From NCBI GenBank assembly GCA_021163805.1, contig JAGGTL010000025.1:1-8172 (forward strand): a stretch of 8,172 nucleotides of DNA. Reading direction: 5' to 3'. The notes below the pieces were generated by a model. The model was not told the origin of the DNA, did no database searches, and worked only from the letters and a program-made list of their open reading frames with translations. The stretch comes from Candidatus Aenigmatarchaeota archaeon. Its GTDB lineage: Archaea; Aenigmatarchaeota; Aenigmatarchaeia; QMZS01. This document shows, piece after piece, positions 1 to 6,365 of the stretch (the stretch's first letter is position 1; each line of letters starts with the position of its first letter). Both the position numbers and the translations under genes were made by a program.

Positions 1-86
1 CAGAGCAATAGCAAAACATTTGTTAAAAACACCGTCGCCTTTGGATAATTCTCCAATCCCTCTTCGTATAGTTTTTGTTTTTTCAT
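1..86 (-). CDS. Unknown ORF, 5' end only (runs off window start)
   Basis: Reading leftward from the ATG at 84-86, 28 codons stay open to the window edge and begin MKKQKLYEEGLENYPKATVF, followed by a hydrophobic LTNVLLLL stretch that could be the start of a membrane helix. The start lies three bases after the TGA of the glycosylase, and an AGAGG sequence sits 9 nt upstream inside the last glycosylase codons, which supports translational coupling in one minus-strand operon. Too little is visible to assign a family. The gene is judged real from the spacing and the Shine-Dalgarno-like signal rather than from homology. Confidence 0.5.
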   Translation of the reverse strand, partial: MKKQKLYEEGLENYPKATVFLTNVLLLL

Positions 87-89
87 ATT

Positions 90-1010
90 TCACATCCTCT
101 TTTTACTTTCCATATTATAAGCACAAATCAGATAATAAATTACCCAGCCCTTGAACTCGCTCCACCTTTCCGTGAATTTTCTAGTGGTATCTCCAGATTG
201 AAGTTTTCCGTCAAAGTAGAAATATGAAACCGCTTTTCTGGCTCCAAGGTCGTCTGGAACGCAGAGATCCATTCTCCCCAATGTCGTTATCAGTATCAAC
301 TCGGCGGTCCACATACCAATTCCCTTAAAATTCATCAACTCCTCAATAGCTTCCTCATTATTCATCTTTCCGATTTTCTCCAATTCGTATCCATCCGCAA
401 CTTTCAGTGCGAGTTCTTTAATGTATCTGGATTTCTGGCGGGATAACTTGCACTTCCTCAATTCGTTCTCATTGGCATTTGCCAATACTTGGGGTGAAGG
501 AAAATCGTAATGCGGTTCGCCATTAATTTCTATTTTCTCTCCAAATCTCTTAACCAATTCCCCTGTCATTACATAGGCAATCCGTAAGGAAATCTGCTGC
601 TGGATTATCACTCTGATTGCTCCCTCAAATATGCTCTCCCCGATTCCTGGAGGTCTCAAACCGTAAAGTTCGTTCTTTACCCTATAAAGTATTTCATCCT
701 TGTCCATATAATCATACAATGCTCTGAGGTCATCTCTCAATCTAAAAATATCTGCTATTTTCTCCAACAAATAAGTTCTTTCTTTTGCATCGATTTTTGA
801 GAATATATCCACCTTCAACTTTGGCTTTTCTACCGTGCCAACAGAGGCAACCCTTACCGGAACCAATTTATCTCCAATTTTGAAAGCCCGTCTCCAGATG
901 CCCTCTTTATAAATTTCTGGCTGTGGCTCCTTGAATGAAGAATAAAATTTCCACTGCAGATCAAAATTATAAGGAGGGGTTGATAGGAGTTCGAATGAAT
1001 CTTTATCCAT
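90..1010 (-). CDS. HhH-GPD family DNA glycosylase (AlkA/3-methyladenine type)
   Basis: A 306-residue base-excision repair glycosylase, expected to remove alkylated or otherwise damaged bases from DNA. The N-terminus (LLSTPPYNFDLQWKFY) resembles the AlkA/OGG N-terminal domain of archaeal homologues. Residues about 127-156 carry the conserved helix with IIQQQIS, and residues 225-245 form the helix-hairpin-helix (NFKGIGMWTAE). The catalytic aspartate lies in VPDD, D253/D254, matching AlkA FLPDD. The residue after GIG is Met-Trp where OGG1/EndoIII-type bifunctional enzymes place a catalytic Lys, so a monofunctional glycosylase is expected. There is no C-terminal 4Fe-4S cysteine cluster. It follows the DUF106 gene after 35 bp and precedes the partial ORF, probably as an operon. 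Sampled rows have clearly higher GC (42% and 47%) than the neighbouring genes (23-25%), hinting at acquisition from another genome. Exact base specificity cannot be read from sequence. Confidence 0.88.
   Translation of the reverse strand: MDKDSFELLSTPPYNFDLQWKFYSSFKEPQPEIYKEGIWRRAFKIGDKLVPVRVASVGTVEKPKLKVDIFSKIDAKERTYLLEKIADIFRLRDDLRALYDYMDKDEILYRVKNELYGLRPPGIGESIFEGAIRVIIQQQISLRIAYVMTGELVKRFGEKIEINGEPHYDFPSPQVLANANENELRKCKLSRQKSRYIKELALKVADGYELEKIGKMNNEEAIEELMNFKGIGMWTAELILITTLGRMDLCVPDDLGARKAVSYFYFDGKLQSGDTTRKFTERWSEFKGWVIYYLICAYNMESKKRM
96..100 (-). promoter_or_regulatory. Shine-Dalgarno-like site for the partial ORF
   Basis: The minus strand reads AGAGG here, 9 nt before the ATG of the partial ORF and inside the 3' end of the glycosylase gene. 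It matches the GGAGG core complementary to the 16S rRNA 3' end. It stands out because the other starts checked in this window lack such a site, which fits SD use for an internal operon gene and leaderless or weak initiation for first genes. Confidence 0.4.
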
Positions 1011-1045
1011 GTAAATATATATTCACAGATAAAACCTTTGAGATT

Positions 1046-1459
1046 TCAAAATTCTATGTTAAACACCTTTCTGAAAATCAAACTGGAAATTGTTGAACTT
1101 AGAATAAATATCCAGAACCAATTGAGTTTATTCCCAATAAATGGCAAGGAAACAGGCAAAAATAGAACCGCTCCTTTAAAAAAAACCGATATCATAAAAA
1201 AGACCGTTAAAGTAAGCACACCGGATATCATTATTGGTTTTATTGTCTGCCCCATCATTTTTTTCTGAATTTCAAAATTCTTGGATATTAATTTATTTAG
1301 TTTTTGTGTATCCTGTTTAGTTTCTTTCATTTCTTTATTTATTTTTTTTATTTCAGATTTCAGTGATTTCACCAAATCAACATCTGTAATTTTTTTCTGA
1401 ATTAGAGTTGCAACTAAAGTGGTAATAACGGCAATAGATGCAACAATTACAACTTCCAT
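1046..1459 (-). CDS. DUF106/EMC3-TMCO1-like membrane protein (archaeal Oxa1-superfamily insertase)
   Basis: A 137-residue membrane protein with the architecture of archaeal DUF106 proteins such as the Mj0480 group, which belong with YidC/Oxa1/EMC3/TMCO1/Get1 and are thought to help insert membrane proteins co-translationally. There is one N-terminal helix (residues about 3-20), a long charged coiled coil (about 27-70, rich in Lys/Glu with QKKMMGQTIKP at its end), a second helix (about 73-94), the signature-like LPVSLPFIGNKLNWFWI, and a third helix (about 112-129) ending in IFRKVFNIEF. The coiled coil would be cytosolic and could contact the ribosome. Its start is 23 bp from the divergent DHH gene. 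No SD is seen, so the mRNA may be leaderless. Length and layout fit the family; the assignment rests on recalled pattern, not a search. Confidence 0.75.
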   Translation of the reverse strand: MEVVIVASIAVITTLVATLIQKKITDVDLVKSLKSEIKKINKEMKETKQDTQKLNKLISKNFEIQKKMMGQTIKPIMISGVLTLTVFFMISVFFKGAVLFLPVSLPFIGNKLNWFWIFILSSTISSLIFRKVFNIEF

Positions 1460-1482
1460 AATTATAAAAATTAATTTATTAA
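1460..1482. promoter_or_regulatory. Short divergent promoter region (DUF106 / DHH gene)
   Basis: Only 23 bp separate the two divergent ATG codons, and the gap is almost entirely A/T. TATA-like A/T runs lie 15-25 nt ahead of each start (for example TTTAATAAA on the minus strand), and neither start has an SD. The simplest reading is two overlapping promoters giving leaderless or near-leaderless transcripts. The exact boxes cannot be fixed in such AT-rich sequence. Confidence 0.35.
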
Positions 1483-2784
1483 ATGGACTTCAGTAAAGCA
1501 ATAGAAATGATAAGAAAATCAAACAAAATACTTATTGTTTCACATTATGATTGTGATGGACTTTGTTCAGCCAAAATACTATCAACTGCTCTTAAAAAAG
1601 AGAACAAAGAAATATCTGTAAGAATCGCCAAAGAACTTTCAAAAAAGATAATTGAAGATATAGAAGAAAAATTTGAAAAAGAAAATTTTGATTTGATGAT
1701 TTTCTCCGATCTTGGTTCCAGTAATTTAAGTCTTCTTCCGAACAAAGATATCATAATATTTGATCATCATATGCCAGAAAAAATTGAACTTCCGGAAAAT
1801 ATCGTTCAGATAAATCCTATTGTAGAAAACATGGAACTTTGTGGCGCCGGAGTATGCTATCTCTTTGCTTCCAAAATTAATAACAATCAAGAATTAATAG
1901 ATTATGCAATTGTTGGAGCAATAGGAGATAATCAGGCAGAAATTGGAGAAAACAGAAAAATAGTTTTGGAGGCGGAAAAAATTAAGAGATTGAAAATAGA
2001 AAAAGGTCTGAGACTATTTGGCCATATTAACAGACCTTTACATTATTCTCTAACTTATTCAAAATTGCTTCCTTTGAAAGATTGTTCTGAAGTTGTTCAA
2101 TTTATTTCGGATCTGAAAATTAATTTAAACCATAGCGGAAAAATAAAGAGTTATTATGATTTATCAAAAGAGGAGAAAGAAAGATTATTTCTTGGGATTA
2201 TAAAGGAAAGAATAAGAAATAATCTGGATCCGACAAATATTTTTTCGGATATTTATCTCCTGACAAAGCAGCCGAGAGAACTGATGGATGCTCTTGAATT
2301 TTCAACGATTTTGAACGCTTTTGGCAGACTTGAAAAATTTGACGAAGCTTTAAAACTTCTCGACGGAAATCTTGAAAAACTCGAGGAAGTAATGACAATA
2401 TATAAAAGAAAACTCGCCACCTATCTGTCTTGGACAACTGAAAATATAAATAATTTTCAACAAACAAAAAACATACTTTTCATTAATGCTGGAGAAAAAA
2501 TAGATGAAAACATGATAGGAACAATAACTTCTATAATTATAAATAGTTGTACAAACAAAAAGATAGTTGTTGGGCTTGCCTGGGCTGCAGATGGAGTAAA
2601 AATTTCTGCAAGGTCGAGAATGCCGGAAGTTGATTTAAATGAAGTTATGAACAAAGTTTGTGAAAAATTGGGAGGAAAAGGAGGAGGACATAAAGAAGCC
2701 GCAGGAGGAAAAATTGAAAAAGGAAAAGAAGAAAAATTTATAAAGTTGTTTGCAGAAGAAATAAAAGAAACAATATTTAATTAA
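1483..2784 (+). CDS. DHH/DHHA1 phosphoesterase, archaeal RecJ/GAN-like nuclease
   Basis: A 433-residue protein of the DHH superfamily, most like the archaeal RecJ homologues that include the GINS-associated nuclease GAN, the archaeal counterpart of eukaryotic Cdc45. Family members degrade single-stranded DNA or short RNA from the 5' or 3' end, depending on type, using Mn or Mg ions. Metal-site motifs are intact: SHYDCDG (H21, D23, D25), FSDLGSS (D76), FDHHMP (D94-H95-H96) and GAIGD (D149). The C-terminal DHHA1 domain ends in the glycine-rich GGKGGGHKEAAGG (397-409), which binds substrate. The middle region (about 180-320) is helical and less conserved. Because the active site is complete it should be catalytically active, unlike Cdc45 itself. 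The neighbours do not tell whether it acts in replication, repair or RNA turnover; an oligonucleotide/nanoRNase role is the main alternative. Its stop overlaps the convergent M24 gene by 8 bp. Confidence 0.85.
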   Translation: MDFSKAIEMIRKSNKILIVSHYDCDGLCSAKILSTALKKENKEISVRIAKELSKKIIEDIEEKFEKENFDLMIFSDLGSSNLSLLPNKDIIIFDHHMPEKIELPENIVQINPIVENMELCGAGVCYLFASKINNNQELIDYAIVGAIGDNQAEIGENRKIVLEAEKIKRLKIEKGLRLFGHINRPLHYSLTYSKLLPLKDCSEVVQFISDLKINLNHSGKIKSYYDLSKEEKERLFLGIIKERIRNNLDPTNIFSDIYLLTKQPRELMDALEFSTILNAFGRLEKFDEALKLLDGNLEKLEEVMTIYKRKLATYLSWTTENINNFQQTKNILFINAGEKIDENMIGTITSIIINSCTNKKIVVGLAWAADGVKISARSRMPEVDLNEVMNKVCEKLGGKGGGHKEAAGGKIEKGKEEKFIKLFAEEIKETIFN

Positions 2785-3850
2785 TTTCAATTAATTTTTT
2801 TGTTGCCTTGCTTAAAATCTTGCATTTTTTATCTATCAAACACAGGTCTTCTATTCTTATTCCTCCAAAATTTTTGTGGTAAAGACCGGGTTCTATTGTA
2901 AAAACCATTTTATTCTTGAAATTTCCTTGATCAATTGATCCCAAAGTTGGAAATTCGTGAATATTGATTCCAACCCCATGCCCCAGACTATGAGTAAAAT
3001 ATTTGTCCTCTTTATATTTTTTGAAATTTAAAACAGCATCTTCATATAACTTTTTAATTTCACCATTTACTTTACAATTTTTTATTGCTCTTTCTTGAGT
3101 CTCGAGAACAAGATTGTATAATTTCTTAATTTTTTGTGTTGCTCTTCCAATAAAAACGGTTCTCGTAAAATCAGAGCAATATCCCTTGTATCTTGCCCCC
3201 ATATCAATTAACAAAATCTCATTATTTTTTATTTTTTTGTTTGAAGTTTGATGATGAATTTCCGCACTATTTTTTCCGCTCGCAACAATAGGTTCAAAAG
3301 ATACGCCTTCTGCTCCAAAATCTTCCATTATTTCAATTATCTTTCTCTGAATGAATTTCTCTGTCAAGCCCGGTTTTATAATTTTTAAAATTGAATAAAA
3401 GGTTTTATCTGTAATTTTGGCGGCTTTTTTGATTCTTTTTATTTCTTCCCAATCTTTTATCTTTCTTAAATCTTCAATAAATCCCGCACTTGGGATAAGT
3501 TTGCCCTTAAGATACTTTTTTAAATATTCATATTCGCCATATTTTAAATCCTCTTTTTCAAAACCAATCTTTTGATATTTTTCTAATATCTTGATTGCTT
3601 CTTTGAATAAACTATTTCTTTTGGCAATTATAAAATTTCCTTTCGGAATTCTCTTTTTTATTTCTAGTTGGTAAATTTCCGAAGTTATTATCTTAAAATC
3701 ATTTTTTGAAACAATTATTAGAAATTCTCTTTCTCCCATGCAGGCGCCTCTAAGGTCAGTTAAATAAAAAATATTAGATGGATTTGTAATCAAAATTGCA
3801 TCAATATTTTTTTCATTCAATCTATTCCAAATTTTTTTAATTTTCTTCAT
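2777..3850 (-). CDS. M24 family metallopeptidase (Xaa-Pro aminopeptidase/prolidase-like)
   Basis: A 357-residue cytosolic peptidase predicted to cleave the bond before proline in peptides or dipeptides, helping final protein turnover. Residues about 1-125 form the creatinase/prolidase N-terminal domain (NPSNIFYLTDLRG). Residues about 135-357 form the pita-bread catalytic domain. All five metal ligands are visible: D216 in LIDMGA, D227 in CSDFTRT, H291 in THSLGHGVG, E320 in FTIEPGLY and E334 in GIRIED. H199/H200 in AEIHHQT matches the substrate-binding histidine position. Length is normal for PepQ/PepP-type enzymes, and the two-domain layout separates it from methionine aminopeptidase. It is a single-gene unit on the minus strand, divergent from the pilin/ATPase pair and convergent with the DHH gene. 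Prolidase versus aminopeptidase P cannot be decided from sequence alone. Confidence 0.9.
   Translation of the reverse strand: MKKIKKIWNRLNEKNIDAILITNPSNIFYLTDLRGACMGEREFLIIVSKNDFKIITSEIYQLEIKKRIPKGNFIIAKRNSLFKEAIKILEKYQKIGFEKEDLKYGEYEYLKKYLKGKLIPSAGFIEDLRKIKDWEEIKRIKKAAKITDKTFYSILKIIKPGLTEKFIQRKIIEIMEDFGAEGVSFEPIVASGKNSAEIHHQTSNKKIKNNEILLIDMGARYKGYCSDFTRTVFIGRATQKIKKLYNLVLETQERAIKNCKVNGEIKKLYEDAVLNFKKYKEDKYFTHSLGHGVGINIHEFPTLGSIDQGNFKNKMVFTIEPGLYHKNFGGIRIEDLCLIDKKCKILSKATKKLIEIN
2795..2801 (+). terminator. Oligo-T terminator candidate for the DHH gene
   Basis: A run of seven T residues begins 11 nt after the DHH stop codon on the plus strand. Archaeal RNA polymerase commonly terminates at oligo-T runs without a hairpin. 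The run lies inside the 3' end of the convergent M24 gene, so coding constraint or AT-richness alone could explain it. Confidence 0.3.
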
Positions 3851-3898
3851 AATTTCAATATAAACTCTAATTATCTATTTAGATAAAGATTTTATATT
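3851..3898. promoter_or_regulatory. Divergent intergenic region with a 16-bp dyad
   Basis: This 48-bp gap separates the M24 start from the pilin-like start. At 3871-3886 it holds TTATCTATTTAGATAA, two 7-base arms (TTATCTA/TAGATAA) as a perfect inverted repeat around a 2-base spacer. The dyad sits about 13 nt from the pilin ATG and about 21 nt from the M24 ATG, the zone where TATA/BRE elements of both genes should lie, so it could be an operator or simply symmetric A/T promoter sequence. No SD precedes either start. Confidence 0.35.
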
Positions 3899-4321
3899 AT
3901 GCGGGGACAATTCAGGGTTGTTAATGAACTTTTGTTATTTGGTATAGGGGCTTTAATAGCCTTATCTGTTGCAGAAACGGTTTCCTTTGTAGTGAGTTCA
4001 CTACAACCCCAAACAGAAAAAGATCAATATTATATGCTTGCCAACTTGGTTTCAATGGCGACAACAAAAATGTATATTTGTGGACAGTATAGCAATTGCA
4101 GCCTTATTGTGGATATTCCTCAAAAATTATCCGAAGACAGATACTTAATTTCAATTTTAAATAATAAAATTTTTGTTTCTAATTTCAGAACTGGAGAAGA
4201 AATAAATATATCTGCACCCGATTTTTCGGATAAAAATATGAACGGATATGCAACAAGTTCTGCAAGATATTTTGTTTTGGATTCTATTAATAAAGAGATA
4301 AGTTTATCGAGAAGATGGTAA
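3899..4321 (+). CDS. Pilin-like secreted/membrane-anchored protein
   Basis: A 140-residue protein with the look of an archaeal type IV pilin or archaellin-like subunit. A short basic head MRGQF is followed by VVNELLLFGIGALIALSVA (about 8-26) and a further hydrophobic stretch to about residue 34, one membrane or filament-core helix. The RG/Q junction at residues 3-4 resembles a class III signal peptide site (K/R-G then Q at +1), and E10 lies near the position where pilins keep a glutamate; both are inferences. The remainder (about 40-140) is polar and beta-rich, with a cysteine pair in CGQYSNC (C61, C67) that could form a small disulfide loop outside the cell. Its stop overlaps the ATPase start by 7 bp (ATGGTAA), so the two are co-translated and very likely act together. 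No SD is seen. A minor pilin or assembly accessory is equally possible. Confidence 0.6.
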   Translation: MRGQFRVVNELLLFGIGALIALSVAETVSFVVSSLQPQTEKDQYYMLANLVSMATTKMYICGQYSNCSLIVDIPQKLSEDRYLISILNNKIFVSNFRTGEEINISAPDFSDKNMNGYATSSARYFVLDSINKEISLSRRW

Positions 4322-6171
4322 AAATAAAAATTAAGACCAGAAATAAAAAAACAAAAATAATAAGAGTACGTAGAAGGAAAAAACCAATAAAAATACTAAA
4401 TCCCCGTGAATATGTATTTAAGAGAAAACCAATTATTATAAATTATATACCGCCAAGAAAGAAGGAATCCGAGGAAGGTAATGTAGAAAAGAAAGAAAGT
4501 TGTGTGGAAAGAGGCAAATTTCAAATTACAAATTTTCCATCTTCTATAAAATTAATTCCACCTGAAAAGAAAAAGTATAAAATAGAGGGATTGCCCTTTC
4601 CGCACATAACTTCGGAGATAAAACCAATGGAGAAAAAATTTCAGAGAGAAACACTATATCAAATAGATATTAAGTATCCTTTAATACCAAAAAATCCCTC
4701 ACCTAACGAAGAAATTTATGCTTATGCTCATATATTTTGGAGCAAAGATTCCAGCGAATTGGTTTATAATGTTGTTGAACCGGAGATAACTGAAAAAGAT
4801 AAAGAAATTTTAGAACTGGTTAAAGAATATATTAGAGAAAAATTAGATATAGATTTTGAATCTGTTAAAAAATTTGAGGCCCGAAATTATCTTTTTAGGA
4901 AAATTGATGAGGCTCTGGAATATTTTAAATTTGGTTTGTCTAATGTGGTGATTAAAATTTTTAGATATTATATTTATAGAGATTTTATTGGTTTTGACAG
5001 GATAGAACCTTTGCTGCAAGATGATTATATAGAAGATATTTCTTGTGACGGGTTGAATACTCCCATCTATATTGTCCACAGAGACCCAAGATTTGGTTCA
5101 CTCAAAACAAATATAGTTTTTGAAACTTCTGAAGAACTCAATTCTTTTGTGATAAAATTGGCCCAGAGATGCGGTAAAGATATTTCTGTGGCGCATCCAT
5201 TACTTGATGGAATACTGCCCGATAACAGCAGAGTTCAAGCAACTCTTGCAACAGATATTGCAAGAAGAGGAAGCAATTTCACGATAAGAAAGTTCAGCAG
5301 CGAACCCTTTACTCCACCAATGCAAATTCTTTATAACACCTGTGATGTCAAATTAATGGCTTATATATGGTTTGCTCTTGAGTATGGAAGATCAATTCTG
5401 ATTTCTGGTGGAACTGGTTCTGGTAAAACTTCTTTATTGAATTCAATTTCTTTATTGATAAGACCGCAAGATAAAATTGTTAGCATTGAAGATACTGGTG
5501 AACTCAGATTGCCGCATCCAAACTGGATTCCAGAAGTTGCAAGATCAGCATTAACTTTGGGAGGAAGAGGTTCTGTAACTTTATTTGATCTTTTGAGAGA
5601 AAGTTTGAGACAGAGACCAGACCGAATTATTGTTGGTGAAGTTAGGGGTAAAGAGGCTTTTGTTTTGTTTCAGAGCATGGCAACAGGACATCCCGGTCTT
5701 GCAACAATTCACGCGGAGAGCATAGAGACTTTAATAGACAGGTTGATTACAGAACCAATTAATTTACCTGCAACTCTGCTTGAAATGTTGGATATTGTTA
5801 TTTTTATTTCAAGAGTAAAGATTGAAGATCAAACTCTTAGAAGAGTTACTTCAATAGAAGAAATTGCAGCAATGGATTATAAATCAAAGAGACCTATTAT
5901 TAATACTTTTGCAAAATGGAATCCAAAAAAGGACGAATTTATAATAAAAAACAAATCAGTTGTTCTAAAAAATATTTCGGACAGATTTGGAATGAAAAAA
6001 GAAGATATATACGAAGATATAAAGAATAAGGCAAAGATTCTTGAGTGGCTGACGAAAAACAGGATTTTAAATTATAAAAATATCGGGAAATATCTGGCAC
6101 AATATAATGCAAATCCTGGAAAATTCCTTGAAAGTATTGATAGAATGGAAAAAAGAAATAAACATATTTAA
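4315..6171 (+). CDS. Type II/IV secretion system ATPase (FlaI/PilB/TadA-like)
   Basis: A 618-residue hexameric secretion ATPase expected to power assembly or retraction of a pilus-like filament at the inner face of the membrane. The C-terminal domain holds Walker A GGTGSGKT (365-372, K371), the Asp box SIEDTGEL (E392), Walker B RIIVGEVRG (E442) and the His box GHPGLATIHAES (H466). The N-terminal half has the family's DDYIEDISCDG motif (236-246) and the R316/R317 pair near TLATDIARRGSNFTIRKF. The first 50 residues form a strikingly basic tail, 21 Lys/Arg, ahead of a Pro/Lys/Glu-rich segment to about residue 130. That region is outside the conserved fold and may touch membrane lipid or nucleic acid; its role is unknown. 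The gene begins within the last codons of the pilin-like gene. The usual partner, a TadC/FlaJ membrane platform, is not downstream: an oppositely oriented tRNA starts 4 bp after the stop. Confidence 0.92.
   Translation: MVKIKIKTRNKKTKIIRVRRRKKPIKILNPREYVFKRKPIIINYIPPRKKESEEGNVEKKESCVERGKFQITNFPSSIKLIPPEKKKYKIEGLPFPHITSEIKPMEKKFQRETLYQIDIKYPLIPKNPSPNEEIYAYAHIFWSKDSSELVYNVVEPEITEKDKEILELVKEYIREKLDIDFESVKKFEARNYLFRKIDEALEYFKFGLSNVVIKIFRYYIYRDFIGFDRIEPLLQDDYIEDISCDGLNTPIYIVHRDPRFGSLKTNIVFETSEELNSFVIKLAQRCGKDISVAHPLLDGILPDNSRVQATLATDIARRGSNFTIRKFSSEPFTPPMQILYNTCDVKLMAYIWFALEYGRSILISGGTGSGKTSLLNSISLLIRPQDKIVSIEDTGELRLPHPNWIPEVARSALTLGGRGSVTLFDLLRESLRQRPDRIIVGEVRGKEAFVLFQSMATGHPGLATIHAESIETLIDRLITEPINLPATLLEMLDIVIFISRVKIEDQTLRRVTSIEEIAAMDYKSKRPIINTFAKWNPKKDEFIIKNKSVVLKNISDRFGMKKEDIYEDIKNKAKILEWLTKNRILNYKNIGKYLAQYNANPGKFLESIDRMEKRNKHI
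6149..6154 (-). terminator. Oligo-T terminator candidate for tRNA-Arg
   Basis: On the minus strand a TTTATTTCTTTTTT stretch ends here with six T residues, about 21 nt beyond the mature tRNA 3' end. This is typical of archaeal tRNA transcript ends. It overlaps the last codons of the convergent ATPase gene, which are Lys-rich, so the run may be coincidental. Confidence 0.35.
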
Positions 6172-6175
6172 TTTC

Positions 6176-6281
6176 TGGGTATGGCAGGATTCGAACCTGC
6201 GACCCCCGCCTGACTTCTCTTCACTTTAAAGTTGTTAATGGAATAGAAGGGCGGTGCTCTATCCAGCTGAGCTACATACCC
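6176..6281 (-). tRNA. tRNA-Arg(UCU) with intron
   Basis: The minus strand folds into a full cloverleaf. The acceptor is GGGTATG/CATACCC (7 of 7 pairs) with discriminator A. The D arm is GCTC/GAGC with loop AGCTGGATA. The anticodon stem is CCGCC/GGCGG, the variable loop is GGGTC, and the T arm is GCAGG-TTCGAAT-CCTGC. The anticodon loop reads CTTCTA, then an intron, then A, giving anticodon UCU, which decodes AGA and by wobble AGG. Both AGA and AGG are used in the surrounding genes, with AGA very frequent. The mature length after intron removal is 74 nt. CCA is not encoded; GAAAT follows, so CCA must be added by the nucleotidyltransferase. It lies between the convergent ATPase stop and the co-oriented ndk gene. 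Confidence 0.96.
6212..6243 (-). other. tRNA intron, 32 nt, at position 37/38 (BHB)
   Basis: The intron sits just 3' of the anticodon, between A37 and A38. The bulge-helix-bulge can be drawn exactly: CTTC (positions 32-35) pairs with GAAG near the intron's 3' end. Three-base bulges flank this 4-bp helix, TA/T at the 5' site and TC/A at the 3' site, each cut after the second base. The anticodon stem is the outer helix; the inner helix is weak, about two pairs. A cellular EndA-type splicing endonuclease is required; none is encoded here. Confidence 0.88.
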
Positions 6282-6298
6282 ATAAACTTTTTATTGAC

Positions 6299-6312
6299 TA
6301 AATTAAATAAAT
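6299..6312 (-). promoter_or_regulatory. TATA-box candidate for tRNA-Arg
   Basis: The minus strand reads ATTTATTTAATTTA here, 18-31 nt before the mature tRNA 5' end. That is the distance expected for an archaeal TATA box when transcription starts a few bases upstream of the tRNA. The rest of 6282-6365 holds only the downstream flank of ndk and A/T-rich sequence; I see no further gene in it. Confidence 0.4.
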
Positions 6313-6365
6313 GTTGTTTTTTCTACGGGAGATAAAAATAAGGTTTCATTTTGTTCAATAGAAAT

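Noticed and set aside
90..1010. Glycosylase as an EndoIII/OGG1-type bifunctional enzyme
   Set aside because: There is no lysine after the hairpin GIG and no C-terminal iron-sulfur cysteine cluster; VPDD fits AlkA-type monofunctional enzymes.
1038..1268. Plus-strand ORF of 76 codons opposite the DUF106 gene
   Set aside because: It is a shadow of the DUF106 coding sequence, whose minus-strand product has coherent membrane helices and a coiled coil.
2198..2654. Two minus-strand ORFs (2198-2467 and 2457-2654) within the DHH gene
   Set aside because: They lie opposite the DHH/DHHA1 coding region and their products show no coherent domain.
4843..5079. Minus-strand ORF within the ATPase gene
   Set aside because: It lies wholly inside a strongly conserved ATPase coding region and its product shows no recognisable motif.
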